Shown: positions 1 to 8,068, counted from the stretch's first letter. The stretch is DNA of 8,851 bases from Myxococcales bacterium (GCA_020430675.1 JAGQJJ010000114.1:1-8851); one strand, 5' to 3'. Made by a program: numbers and translations. The notes: a model not told the origin generated them from the sequence alone.

Positions 1-840
1 TTGGGGCCGAGTCCGATCGTCGAAGCGGCGGTGCCGGCCGGCGATTACCTGCTGCGCGTGGTCGCCGCCGAGCGCCCGCCGGTGGTGCATGCCATCCGCC
101 TCGAACGCGAGGGCAGGCACGCCTGCCATCTGATCGTGCCCGAAGCCATGCCCGCCGGGTGTTGCTACGTGCCCGGCGGGCCCGTCATCGTCGGCGGCGA
201 TGCCCATGCGCTCGATGCCTTCCCCGCGACCCGGGTGCACGTCGGCGGGTTCATCGCCACACGGCATCCCATCACCAACGCCGAGTTCATCGCCTTCCTC
301 GACGATCTGGTCGCGCACGGCCGCGCCGACGAAGCCGCGCGCCACGCGCCGCGCGAGTCGGTCGGCGGGGTGACCGGCTCGGTGCTGGGGCGCGACGCCG
401 CCGGGCGGTTTGTGCTGCGCACCGACGGCGAAGGCGTGGCCTGGACGCCCGACACCCCGGTCGTGCAGATCACCTGGCACGCCGCGGTGGCCTATTGCGA
501 CTGGATGGCCGCCCGCACCGGCCTGCCGTGGCGCCTGCCGCACGAAGTTGAATGGGAGAAGGCGGCCCGCGGCGCCGACCGGCGCATTCACCCGTACGGC
601 CTGCGCGGCCTGGGCGGCAACGTGCGCGACTGGTGCCTCAACGTGTGGCGACCCGAGGCGCCGAGCGATCCGCTCTCGCTCGACGCGCCCACCGACGATG
701 CGCTGCGCGCCGCGCGGGGCGGCTCCTACGTGAGCCTGGCCCCGATGTGCCGCGCCGCCACCCGATTCGCCGCGCCGCCCGACCGCGCGTTCAGCGCCGT
801 GGGGTTCCGCATGGCCTGCACCTGGCCGCCGCCCGGGTAG
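1..840 (+). CDS. FGE-sulfatase/SUMF1-fold protein, C-terminal part (5' end outside window)
   Basis: The frame is open from base 1 to a TAG at 838-840. The TTG at base 1 has no visible leader, so I read this as the tail of a longer gene. Residues about 8-45 look like a PEGA-type beta domain (VPAGDYLLRV...). Residues about 50-275 are an FGE-sulfatase (SUMF1, C-type-lectin-like) fold, shown by HPITNAEFIAFLDDLV, PVVQITWHAAVAYCDWMA, GLPWRLPHEVEWEKAARGA, YGLRGLGGNVRDWC, RGGS and VGFRMA. In the family, this PEGA-FGE tail often follows a Ser/Thr protein kinase; a kinase upstream is inference. True FGEs use two cysteines just after RGGS; here those positions appear to be Ser245 and Cys250, so sulfatase activation is unlikely and ligand binding or scaffolding is more plausible. 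A usual stretch of about 35 residues between EKAARG and YGLRG is missing. The fold call is firm; the role is unknown. Confidence 0.85.
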   Translation: MGPSPIVEAAVPAGDYLLRVVAAERPPVVHAIRLEREGRHACHLIVPEAMPAGCCYVPGGPVIVGGDAHALDAFPATRVHVGGFIATRHPITNAEFIAFLDDLVAHGRADEAARHAPRESVGGVTGSVLGRDAAGRFVLRTDGEGVAWTPDTPVVQITWHAAVAYCDWMAARTGLPWRLPHEVEWEKAARGADRRIHPYGLRGLGGNVRDWCLNVWRPEAPSDPLSLDAPTDDALRAARGGSYVSLAPMCRAATRFAAPPDRAFSAVGFRMACTWPPPG

Positions 841-862
841 GCCGACCGGCGATCCCAAAAAA

Positions 863-886
863 ATCGGGCCGCCGATGATGGGTTTT
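863..886 (+). terminator. Weak terminator-like hairpin after the FGE-like gene
   Basis: A 5-bp inverted repeat, ATCGG (863-867) and CCGAT (872-876), encloses a GCCG loop. It is preceded by seven A residues and followed, six bases later, by TTTT (883-886). The stem is short and the T run is brief and detached, so termination would be inefficient if it occurs. The rest of the 841-961 gap holds another small hairpin (CCCGC 924-928 with GCGGG 933-937, no T run) and no promoter I would defend. Confidence 0.22.
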
Positions 887-949
887 GCGCCGGCTTTGCG
901 TATGTGGTGGTAAAGCCATGCCACCCGCTGCGGCGGGGGCGATGCTCTT

Positions 950-956
950 GAGGAGG
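950..956 (+). promoter_or_regulatory. Strong ribosome-binding site for the first caspase gene
   Basis: GAGGAGG lies 5 nt before the GTG at 962. It closely matches the anti-Shine-Dalgarno sequence and fixes GTG 962 as the start, placing the conserved HALIIGIDAY strand at residue 8, as expected for a caspase domain that begins the protein. Confidence 0.8.
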
Positions 957-961
957 CGATC

Positions 962-3364
962 GTGACAAAGCCAGAATCCCAGCATGCCTTGATCATTGGC
1001 ATCGACGCCTACGACCCGACGCGCGGCCTCATGCCGTTGAAGGGCAGCGTCAACGACGCCGAGCGCATGCGGCAGGTTCTGCTCGCGCATTTTGGCCTGC
1101 GCACGGCAAACATCGAGCTGCTGACCGACGCGGCGGCGACCCGCCAAGGCATCCTGGCCGCCTTCGATCGGCTGGTCGACCGCGTCGGCAAGGGGCACGG
1201 TGCCATCCTCTTCTTCGCCGGCCATGGCTCGGAATTCGTCGACGGCGAGACGCGGCAACAGACGCTGGTGCCGGTCGACAGCGGGCGGGGCGACGCGCAG
1301 AACCGTGACATCTGCGACCATGAGATCGCCGGCTTCGTCGCCCGGCTCAACGCCAGGACCGAGTGGGTCACCCTGCTCTTCGACTGCTGCCATTCCGGCT
1401 CGCTGACCCGCGATGACCCGGTCGGCGTGCGCCAGGCGCCGTCCGACCATCGTCCGCCGCCGGGCGCGCGCTCGGCGGTGCCCGAAGCGGCTTTTGTGCC
1501 TCAAGGGCGCAGCGCGGTCATGCTGGCCGCCTGCCGCGCCGATGAGAAGGCCTACGAAGAATTTGATGTCGACTCGGGCACGACGCACGGCGCGATGACC
1601 CTGCGCCTCACCCACATCCTCGCCGCGCTGCCGGCGCCGGCGACCTGGCGTGACCTGGCCGGCGCGCTGACGCCCGGTCTGACCGCGGAGCACCGCGGGC
1701 AGCACCCCCTGCTCAAAGGCGAGATCGACACGGTCGCCTTCGGGTTCGAGCGGCGCGAGCCCGAGCGCTGCCTGACCGTGACCCGCATCGGCGCCGGTCC
1801 CATCCTTTTGTCTGGCGGCGCGAGCCATGGCGTCACCGTCGGTTCAACCTGGCGGCTGGTGCCCACGGTCACCGTCGGCGAGCCGGTGGTGGTCACGGTC
1901 GAAGAGGTCTTCCCCACCCAGGCGCGCACCTCCGATGCGCCGGGCGTGCAGACCGGCTGGCGCGCCGTGCTCGAGGATCCGTGCCTGCCCGAACCGGCGC
2001 TGTCGGTCGCCATCGACCCCGCGCTGCCCGCCCCCGGGCTGCGCGCCGCCATCGCGCAGAGCCACTGGCTGCGCCTGACCGACGCTGGCACCGCGCGCCT
2101 CATCGTGCGCGCCGAGGGCCCGCGCTGGGCGGCTTTCGATCGCGAAGGCCGCCGCGCGACGCGGTACACCCAGGCGGGAGACCACCACGAACTGATTGAT
2201 TTTCTTGAGAGAAAGGCGCGCTTCGATGGCCTGCTCGCGCTGCCCATGCCGGCCCAGGATCCCGACCTGCAAACCCAGGTGACGCTGACGCTCGAACGCT
2301 CGACCACCCTGGGCCCATCGCCCAACAAGGCGCCGCCGGGCCAGGCGCACCCGCTTTTTGTCGAGGGCGAGCGCTGCGAGTTCCGCATCCACAATGGCTC
2401 GGCCTTCACCGTGTATGTCACCGTCATCGAGTTCGACGTCGATGGCAGCATCGGCCTGCTGCTGCCCGTCGCCGGCCACCCGCATGAGACGCTCGGTGGC
2501 TATCCCCTCGCCGCCGGCCGCACGCTGCGGGTGGCCGCCGATTATTATGGCATCGAGGGCAACGACGAGTTCGAAGAGGCGCATTACCGCGGCGGCCTGA
2601 AAGTGCGCCTGCCCGATGGCTTCCCCTGGGCCGAAGACCCGGCGGCGCTCGGGCGGGTGACCTATCGCCTGATCGCCACGCGCCAGCCGGCCGACTTCTC
2701 GATGCTGGACGCCGTCGAGGGCTTTCGCGGCGCCGGTCAGACCGGGGCCGACCACCCGCTGTCGGCGATGGTCGCCCGCTATGCCATCGACCCCAGCCGC
2801 ACCACCCGGCCCGAGCGGAAACGCCCGCTGCGGTCGGTGCAATACGCCGCGACCGACCATCACATCCTGGTGCGCGCCGAGCACGGCCGACAGGTCTCGC
2901 CCAGCGCCGGGTACGAGGTGCTCTTCCACAAGATCATCGTCGGCGGCGTCGAGCGCGGCGAGGTGGGCATCAGCCACCCATCGATGGCATCGCTGCCGGC
3001 CGCGTCGGCGTTCTGGGCCTATGCGCCCACCACCTGGCCCGATGTCTTCGAGTTGACGCCCGAAGCCAAGGGCGTGCCCGAGTCGATGGCCGCCTCGTGG
3101 GTGGCGGGCCACAAGCGCACCACCAGCCCGCGTTTCAGCGCAAAACCGACCACGTTGGTCAAACCCGCGGGCACGCTGAACACCTGGCGCGTCAAACACG
3201 GTGACACCACGATCGCCTGGCTCGCGCGCACGGCCACCGAGATGCACTGGTTCAGCCCCGAGATCTGCGATGGCTGGCTGCCTCGCGGCACGCTGCACTT
3301 TGTCAAGGACGCCCTGCCCATCGGCCTTGCGGTCTTCACCGCGGTCGACAAAGAGGTCACCTGA
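962..3364 (+). CDS. Caspase-fold (peptidase C14) protein with DUF4384-like region
   Basis: An 800-residue predicted cytoplasmic protein with no signal peptide or membrane segment. Residues about 5-260 form a caspase/metacaspase-type peptidase domain: first strand HALIIGIDAY, catalytic His88 in FFAGHGS, catalytic Cys143 in DCCHSG, and a late strand AVMLAACRADEKAYEE. Asp141, two residues before the Cys, matches the metacaspase S1-pocket Asp that favours Lys/Arg at P1, so cleavage after basic residues is likely by family knowledge. Residues about 265-450 form a beta-rich middle region (GGASHGVTVGSTW). Residues about 462-570 resemble DUF4384 (LFVEGERCEFRI, VYVTVIEFDVDGSIGLLLP), a domain often found behind bacterial caspases. 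The final 200 or so residues I do not recognise. The gene has a strong ribosome-binding site, and its stop touches the start of the caspase-STAND gene, implying co-translation. It could be a protease acting with, or cut by, the next protein. Confidence 0.9.
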   Translation: MTKPESQHALIIGIDAYDPTRGLMPLKGSVNDAERMRQVLLAHFGLRTANIELLTDAAATRQGILAAFDRLVDRVGKGHGAILFFAGHGSEFVDGETRQQTLVPVDSGRGDAQNRDICDHEIAGFVARLNARTEWVTLLFDCCHSGSLTRDDPVGVRQAPSDHRPPPGARSAVPEAAFVPQGRSAVMLAACRADEKAYEEFDVDSGTTHGAMTLRLTHILAALPAPATWRDLAGALTPGLTAEHRGQHPLLKGEIDTVAFGFERREPERCLTVTRIGAGPILLSGGASHGVTVGSTWRLVPTVTVGEPVVVTVEEVFPTQARTSDAPGVQTGWRAVLEDPCLPEPALSVAIDPALPAPGLRAAIAQSHWLRLTDAGTARLIVRAEGPRWAAFDREGRRATRYTQAGDHHELIDFLERKARFDGLLALPMPAQDPDLQTQVTLTLERSTTLGPSPNKAPPGQAHPLFVEGERCEFRIHNGSAFTVYVTVIEFDVDGSIGLLLPVAGHPHETLGGYPLAAGRTLRVAADYYGIEGNDEFEEAHYRGGLKVRLPDGFPWAEDPAALGRVTYRLIATRQPADFSMLDAVEGFRGAGQTGADHPLSAMVARYAIDPSRTTRPERKRPLRSVQYAATDHHILVRAEHGRQVSPSAGYEVLFHKIIVGGVERGEVGISHPSMASLPAASAFWAYAPTTWPDVFELTPEAKGVPESMAASWVAGHKRTTSPRFSAKPTTLVKPAGTLNTWRVKHGDTTIAWLARTATEMHWFSPEICDGWLPRGTLHFVKDALPIGLAVFTAVDKEVT
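3351..3356 (+). promoter_or_regulatory. Ribosome-binding site inside the end of the first caspase gene
   Basis: AAGAGG, in the last codons of the upstream gene, lies 8 nt before the GTG at 3365. Together with the TGA (3362-3364) directly abutting the GTG, it supports this start and points to translational coupling. Starting here places the first caspase strand (HALVVGINAY) at residue 8, as in the preceding gene. Confidence 0.65.
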
Positions 3365-6300
3365 GTGAGCGCCTTTGCCCAAAGCCATGCGTTGGTGGTG
3401 GGCATCAACGCATACGCAAACCTGCCGCAGCTCGACACCGCGCGCGCCGACGCCGAAGCCGTCACCGAGGTGCTCCGGGCGCAGCAGTATCAGGTCACCA
3501 CGCTGGTGGACCACGAAGCGAGCAAAGCCGCGCTCGACGGGCATTTTGCGGGCCTGGCCGAGCGGGTCGGCCCAGACGACCGCCTGCTGATCTACTTCGC
3601 CGGCCATGGCATCGCCCGCGACGGCGACGCCGACGGGCGGCCCAAAGGCTTCCTGGTCCCGCACGACGCCAACCGCGAGGACGACGCCTCGCTGCTGGAG
3701 ATGGACGCGCTCAACGAAGCCTTGCATCGCATCCAATGCCGCCATCGTCTGCTGCTGCTCGATTGCTGCTTCGCGGGCAGCTTTCGTTGGGCCTCGTACC
3801 GCACCATGCGCCCCGAACGCCGCCAGGGCGCGCTGTATCGCGATCTGTACCGCCGCTACGTGAACCGCCCGGCGGCGCAGGTGCTCACCTCGGCGGCGGC
3901 CGATCAAGAGGCCCTCGATGAGATTCGTGGCATGGCCCTCGGCCAGCGGTCGTCCACCGCGGGGCACTCGCCGTTTGCCAGCTTTCTGCTCGACGCGCTC
4001 ACCGGCAAGGCCGACGTCTCGGGCTCGAGCGAGGGCGCCAAGGATGGCATCATCACCGCCACCGAGCTGCACCTGTATGTCAGCGCGCGCATGGCAGCGG
4101 CCACCGGCGACCGCGGGCAGCCCCAGACGCCCCTGCTCTGGCAGCTTCCGGAGCACGGGGCGGGCGAGTATGTCTTCTGGCCGGGCGCCGAGCCTGACCC
4201 CGACAGCCTGCCCGAAGACCCGCGGCTCGACGCGGCGGCCAACCCGTGGCGGGGCGTGGAAGCCTATGATGCCACCCGCGCCCTCAGCTTCTTCGGCCGC
4301 GAGGCCGAGCTGACCGCGCTGGAGGCGCAGCTCGATCAGGCCGAACCGCGGCTGATCGCGGTGACCGGCCCCAGCGGATCCGGCCGATCGAGCCTGATCC
4401 GCGCCGGGCTCATGCCCCGCCTGCGCCGCGACCCGCGCTGGGCGGTGATCGATCCCATCTCGCCCGGGACCGATGCCATCGCCGCGCTGCGCCAGGCGCT
4501 CGCGGCCTGCCCACCGACGCACGAAGCCAACGCGCCGCGACCGGTGGTGGTCATCGACCCCCTCGACGAGGTCTTCGCCGCCACGGTCTCGCCCACCGAC
4601 CGCGATGCCTTCTTCGGCGAGCTGCGCGCCTACCTCGACCAGGATCCGGCGCACCGGCTGGTGGTCACGTTGCGCGAAGACCTGGCCGCGCCGGCCGAGG
4701 CCTCGGCCATCGGCGCTCGCCTGCGCCAAGGCCGCCACGACCTGCCGCCGATGGACCGCGAGGCCCTGCGCGAAGTGCTCATCGAGCCCGCCCGCCGCCT
4801 GGCGCTGCACTTCGACCCACCCGAGCTGGTCGATCAGATCGTCGACGACGTCGTTCGCCAACCCGGCGCGCTGCCGATGCTCTCGACCACCCTGGCCGAG
4901 ATGTACCACCACGCGGGCACCGAGCGCGGCTGGGCCGATCGCGCGTTGACGCCGGCCGATCTGGAGGCGGTGGGCGGGGTCGCCGGGCCCCTGCGCCGGC
5001 TCGCCGAGGCCCTCTACCATGACCCGCCGATGCCCGAGGCCGACGCGACCCCGGCCGAGGGGGCGCAGCTTCAGGCCATGCAAGACATGCAGGTCAAAGC
5101 CACCGAGGAAGGTGAGAAGGTCTCGACCCGCATGGCGATCGCATGGCTCACGCGCCGCCTGACGCGACGCGAAGGCACCGTGTACCTCGCGCGCCAGGCC
5201 CTGCTCGACGAGCTGCGCTTCGACGCGCCAAGCCGGCAGGCGCGCATCGAGCGCATCATCGAGCGCTTTGTCGCCGCCCGGGTGCTGATTCGCGGTGCGA
5301 TGCCTTCGGACCGACCGGACGCGCCGCTCGCGGCCGGCGTGCGGCCCGCGCACGACGAGGTGATCCGCGGGTTGCTCGCCGTGCAGGGCTGGGACGACGA
5401 GCCGCACGACGAGGCCGAGCTGCAAGCCGACCTCTGGAACAGCGCGCTTCGCTGGAAGCAGCACGACAAGCCCGGCGGGCTGCTCTGGAACAGCGACCCC
5501 CGGCTCGACCGGGTCATCGGGCTGCGCGGGCGACTCAATGCCATCGAAGGCGCCTTTGTTGACGCCAGCAGCAAACGCCGCGCGCGGCTGCGGATGGTGC
5601 GACTCGGCGGCCTGCTTCTCGCGATCCTCGTGCTGGGCGGGCTCTCGATCTATGCCATCTCGGAGGCCGAGCGGGCCGATGACATGGCTGAAGAGGCAAA
5701 CCAGCAGGCCCGGAAGGCGGAAAAGCGCCGACAGGAGGCCTACGACCAGCGACGCCGGGCCGAGTCGCTCGCCCAACGCGCGACCGACGCGCAGCGGGTG
5801 GCCGTCGCCGAACAGATGCGCCACACCGATCCCACCACCAGCGCGCTGATCCTCTCCGACCCCGACCAGCCGCTCGACGACGCCCCGCTCGAGCTGTTGA
5901 TCGACCTGGAGAGCCGGCTGCCCCTGGCCACCGTCGTGCTCACCGGCCACGACGGCGGATTGACCGCGGCCGCCTTCAGCCCCGATGGTCAGCACATCGT
6001 CACCGCGTCGGAAGATGGCACCGCGCGCATCTGGCAGGCCGATGGCGAGGGCGATGCCATCGTATTGCGCGGCCATGGGGGCGCCGTGCTCGACGCCTCG
6101 TTCAGCCCCGACGGCCAGCGCGTGCTCACCGCCTCGGCCGATGGCACGGCGCGCGTCTGGCAGCTCGGCGAGCGGGCGCGGCCTCGGATCGTGGCCCGCA
6201 TTGTCACCCCCGATGAGACGCCCGTCCGCTCAGCCGCCTTCGACCCCGACGGCGCGCGCATCGTCACCGGCGCGGCCGACGGCGCCGTCCGCATCTGGCG

Positions 6301-7957
6301 CGCCGACGCTGGTGGTTTGTTGCGCACACTGCCAGGGCATGCGGCGCCGGTGAACGCGGTGGCGTTCAGCGCCAGCGGCAAGCAGGTGGCCTCCGCGGCC
6401 GAAGATGGCATGGTGCAGGTCTCGAATTCGGACGGCACCGGCCCCCCGCGACGCTTTCGCCACCCGGCGGCCGCGACCTCGGTGGCGTTCAGCCCCGATG
6501 ACAATCGCATGGTCGTCGGCACCCGGGACAACAAGCTCCGGCTTCGGCCGCTGCGCAGCATGGCGCGCGAAACGGTCTTTGCCGGCCACACCGATCCCGT
6601 CCTCGACGCCGCGTTCAGCGTCGACGGGCGGTGGATCATCAGCGCCTCGGTCGACGGCACGGCGCGCATCTGGCCGACCGACAACGCCCACCCACCGCTG
6701 GTGCTCGCCGGCCACCAGAACCGCGTGCGCGCCGCCGCGTTCAGCCCCGATGGCCGACGCGCGGCGACCGCGTCGGATGATGGCACCGCGCGCGTCTGGC
6801 AGCTCGACGACCTGGCCGCCCTGCGCTTGCAGGCCGAGCCGCCCACCGCCACCGCGTTTTGCGCCGATGGCTCAAAGTCAGGCACCGCGTACGAAGATGG
6901 CTTCGTCTATGTCACCCTCGCCGACGAGCACCCGGCGGTGCGCCTTGGGCCCCACCCGGCTCGGATCAGCGCCTTGGCCTTCGACCCCACGGGCCAACGT
7001 CTGGCATCGGCCACCGAGGATGGCCGCGTCCACCTGTGGGCGACCGACCGCCTCGAGGCCGCGACGGTGTTCGAAGGCCCGACCCATGCCATCGACCGCC
7101 TGGCGTTCAGCCCCGATGGCACGCGACTCGCCGCCATCGCCCCCCAGGAAGGCATCAGCGTCTGGCGCCTCGATGGCACCGGATCGCCCGTGCGCCTGCC
7201 GGGCGCATGCGACGCCGACTTCCTCAACTTCAGCCCCGATGGCACGCAGCTCCTCGCCGCCTGCGCCGACGCCGTATGGCTCTGGGGCGTCGGCGGCACC
7301 AGGCCGCCCATCGAGCTGTCGGGCCACAAAAGACCGATTCGATCCGCCGAGTTCAGCCCCGACGGCCAGCGGGTGGCGACCGCGTCCGATGAGGGCACCG
7401 TGCGCCTCTGGGCCAGCGACGGCACGCTGCTGCGCACCCTCGATTTGGGCGGGGGCCAGGTGATGCGGGCCACCTTCGATGCCACCGGCCAGCGCCTGCT
7501 GACCGCCTCGTGGGAGGACCGCGCCGCGCGGCTCTTCGACGTCGCCACCCGCGAGCCGCTGCGCGTGCTGGAGGGCCATCACCGCGGCCTGTACTGGGCC
7601 GCCTTCGACGCCGGCGGCGCGCGCGTTGTCACCGCCTCGGACGACCGGACCGTGCGCCTCTGGCCGCTCGACACAAAGGACGAACCCACGATCATCCGCG
7701 GCCACCAATCGGCGGTGATGTGGGCCGGGTTCTCGACCGACGGCCAGCGCCTCATGACCCGTTCGCAGGATGGCAAGGCGCGCATCTGGCCGCTCGACCG
7801 GAGACCGTTGCAGCGCAGCCTCGACGCCCGGATCCGTTGGTGCCTGCCGGCCGACTTCATCGAACGCCGCCTGGGCGCCTCGGCCGACGAAGCCCAGGCC
7901 GAGCGCGCCCGCTGCCTTGCGCGAAAGGGGCAGCCGCGCGAGCCAGAGGTGCGGTGA
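3365..7957 (+). CDS. Caspase - nSTAND1 NTPase - transmembrane - WD40 repeat protein
   Basis: A 1530-residue multidomain protein. Residues 5-270 are a caspase-fold peptidase: HALVVGINAY, His81 in IYFAGHG, Cys135 in DCCFAG, and a late GHSPFASFLLDAL. Residues about 293-680 are an nSTAND1-type NTPase: the NPWRGVEAYD...FFGREAE lead-in, a Walker A-like GPSGSGRSS (335-343) with Arg341 in place of the usual Lys, Walker B VVVIDPLDEVF (Asp398, Asp401/Glu402), LREDL near 437, and GALPMLSTTLAEMY. A basic stretch (SSKRRARLRMVR) precedes one membrane helix, 747-765, then a charged helix to about 815. Residues about 857-1478 carry some 15 WD40 repeats. The tail, WCLPADFIERRLGA with a late Cys, resembles tails of related WD40-STAND proteins. 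In this class, repeats sense a trigger and the STAND module oligomerises and switches the N-terminal effector, here a protease; defence or programmed death is the likely role, by inference. It begins directly at the stop of the other caspase gene. Confidence 0.92.
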   Translation: MSAFAQSHALVVGINAYANLPQLDTARADAEAVTEVLRAQQYQVTTLVDHEASKAALDGHFAGLAERVGPDDRLLIYFAGHGIARDGDADGRPKGFLVPHDANREDDASLLEMDALNEALHRIQCRHRLLLLDCCFAGSFRWASYRTMRPERRQGALYRDLYRRYVNRPAAQVLTSAAADQEALDEIRGMALGQRSSTAGHSPFASFLLDALTGKADVSGSSEGAKDGIITATELHLYVSARMAAATGDRGQPQTPLLWQLPEHGAGEYVFWPGAEPDPDSLPEDPRLDAAANPWRGVEAYDATRALSFFGREAELTALEAQLDQAEPRLIAVTGPSGSGRSSLIRAGLMPRLRRDPRWAVIDPISPGTDAIAALRQALAACPPTHEANAPRPVVVIDPLDEVFAATVSPTDRDAFFGELRAYLDQDPAHRLVVTLREDLAAPAEASAIGARLRQGRHDLPPMDREALREVLIEPARRLALHFDPPELVDQIVDDVVRQPGALPMLSTTLAEMYHHAGTERGWADRALTPADLEAVGGVAGPLRRLAEALYHDPPMPEADATPAEGAQLQAMQDMQVKATEEGEKVSTRMAIAWLTRRLTRREGTVYLARQALLDELRFDAPSRQARIERIIERFVAARVLIRGAMPSDRPDAPLAAGVRPAHDEVIRGLLAVQGWDDEPHDEAELQADLWNSALRWKQHDKPGGLLWNSDPRLDRVIGLRGRLNAIEGAFVDASSKRRARLRMVRLGGLLLAILVLGGLSIYAISEAERADDMAEEANQQARKAEKRRQEAYDQRRRAESLAQRATDAQRVAVAEQMRHTDPTTSALILSDPDQPLDDAPLELLIDLESRLPLATVVLTGHDGGLTAAAFSPDGQHIVTASEDGTARIWQADGEGDAIVLRGHGGAVLDASFSPDGQRVLTASADGTARVWQLGERARPRIVARIVTPDETPVRSAAFDPDGARIVTGAADGAVRIWRADAGGLLRTLPGHAAPVNAVAFSASGKQVASAAEDGMVQVSNSDGTGPPRRFRHPAAATSVAFSPDDNRMVVGTRDNKLRLRPLRSMARETVFAGHTDPVLDAAFSVDGRWIISASVDGTARIWPTDNAHPPLVLAGHQNRVRAAAFSPDGRRAATASDDGTARVWQLDDLAALRLQAEPPTATAFCADGSKSGTAYEDGFVYVTLADEHPAVRLGPHPARISALAFDPTGQRLASATEDGRVHLWATDRLEAATVFEGPTHAIDRLAFSPDGTRLAAIAPQEGISVWRLDGTGSPVRLPGACDADFLNFSPDGTQLLAACADAVWLWGVGGTRPPIELSGHKRPIRSAEFSPDGQRVATASDEGTVRLWASDGTLLRTLDLGGGQVMRATFDATGQRLLTASWEDRAARLFDVATREPLRVLEGHHRGLYWAAFDAGGARVVTASDDRTVRLWPLDTKDEPTIIRGHQSAVMWAGFSTDGQRLMTRSQDGKARIWPLDRRPLQRSLDARIRWCLPADFIERRLGASADEAQAERARCLARKGQPREPEVR
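5933..7798 (+). repeat. About 15 tandem WD40-repeat units within the caspase-STAND gene
   Basis: Units of about 41-44 residues recur with the pattern GH...AFSPDG..(V/L)xTAS.DGTxR(I/V)W. I count 15, roughly residues 857-1478: units 1-7 up to residue 1152 and units 8-15 after that. Units 1, 2, 6 and 7 are the most alike and share nearly the same DNA around DGTAR(I/V)W (for example near 6014, 6138, 6654 and 6777). Units 5, 8, 10 and 11 are eroded and lack GH, SPDG or the terminal Trp. The number fits two seven-bladed propellers plus one unit, or a 7 + 8 arrangement. The DNA phrase TTCAGCCCCGA recurs in at least seven units. Confidence 0.9.
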
Positions 7958-7970
7958 AGCTCGGCCGGCC

Positions 7971-7990
7971 GCTCTTTGTATCTCAAGAGC
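7971..7990 (+). other. Perfect hairpin just after the caspase-STAND-WD40 stop
   Basis: GCTCTT (7971-7976) and AAGAGC (7985-7990) form a perfect 6-bp stem with an 8-nt loop, starting 14 nt after the TGA. No T run follows, so this is not a standard intrinsic terminator; it could protect an mRNA end or be chance. Confidence 0.35.
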
Positions 7991-8044
7991 CGATCGCGCC
8001 GGGTCGCCGCATTTCCCCCCCAGCGCATACGGGTGTATCCTGCC

Positions 8045-8067
8045 CCCTGCATCAGCAGGGTGGGAGG
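8045..8067 (+). promoter_or_regulatory. Hairpin overlapping the ribosome-binding region of the CHAT gene
   Basis: CCCTGC (8045-8050) pairs perfectly with GCAGGG (8055-8060) across an ATCA loop, an unusually tight GC stem. Its 3' arm contains AGGG (8057-8060), which sits 8 nt before the ATG at 8069 and is the best-spaced Shine-Dalgarno. GGGAGG (8062-8067) is a better match but lies only 1 nt from the ATG, too close to work for that start. When folded, the stem would hide the spaced site, so it may restrain translation of the peptidase. A GTG at 8060 in the same frame is an alternative start with no good site. Confidence 0.45.
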
Positions 8068-8068
8068 C

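Noticed and set aside
1..3. TTG at base 1 as the true start of the FGE-like gene
   Set aside because: The window begins there, no ribosome-binding site can be seen, and the protein starts inside a PEGA-like domain, so the gene almost certainly extends upstream.
580..840. Variable region of a diversity-generating retroelement in the FGE-like C-terminus
   Set aside because: FGE-fold proteins can be such targets, but no reverse transcriptase and no near-copy template repeat is present in the window.
841..961. Promoter for the caspase genes
   Set aside because: I looked for -35/-10 and -24/-12 pairs and found none convincing; the genes may be read from upstream or use an unfamiliar sigma factor.
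791..1828. A 345-codon open frame on the - strand over the first caspase domain
   Set aside because: The + strand here carries intact caspase motifs and a strong ribosome-binding site; the - strand product is low-complexity.
1844..6076. A 1410-codon open frame on the - strand
   Set aside because: It lies wholly antisense to two genes with clear domains, crosses their junction, and has a Gly/Arg/Val/Ala-rich composition with no motif. Such shadows are common in GC-rich DNA.
8012..8041. A -10-like TATCCT (8036-8041) as a promoter for the CHAT gene
   Set aside because: The region at the right distance upstream is a C run with no -35 match.
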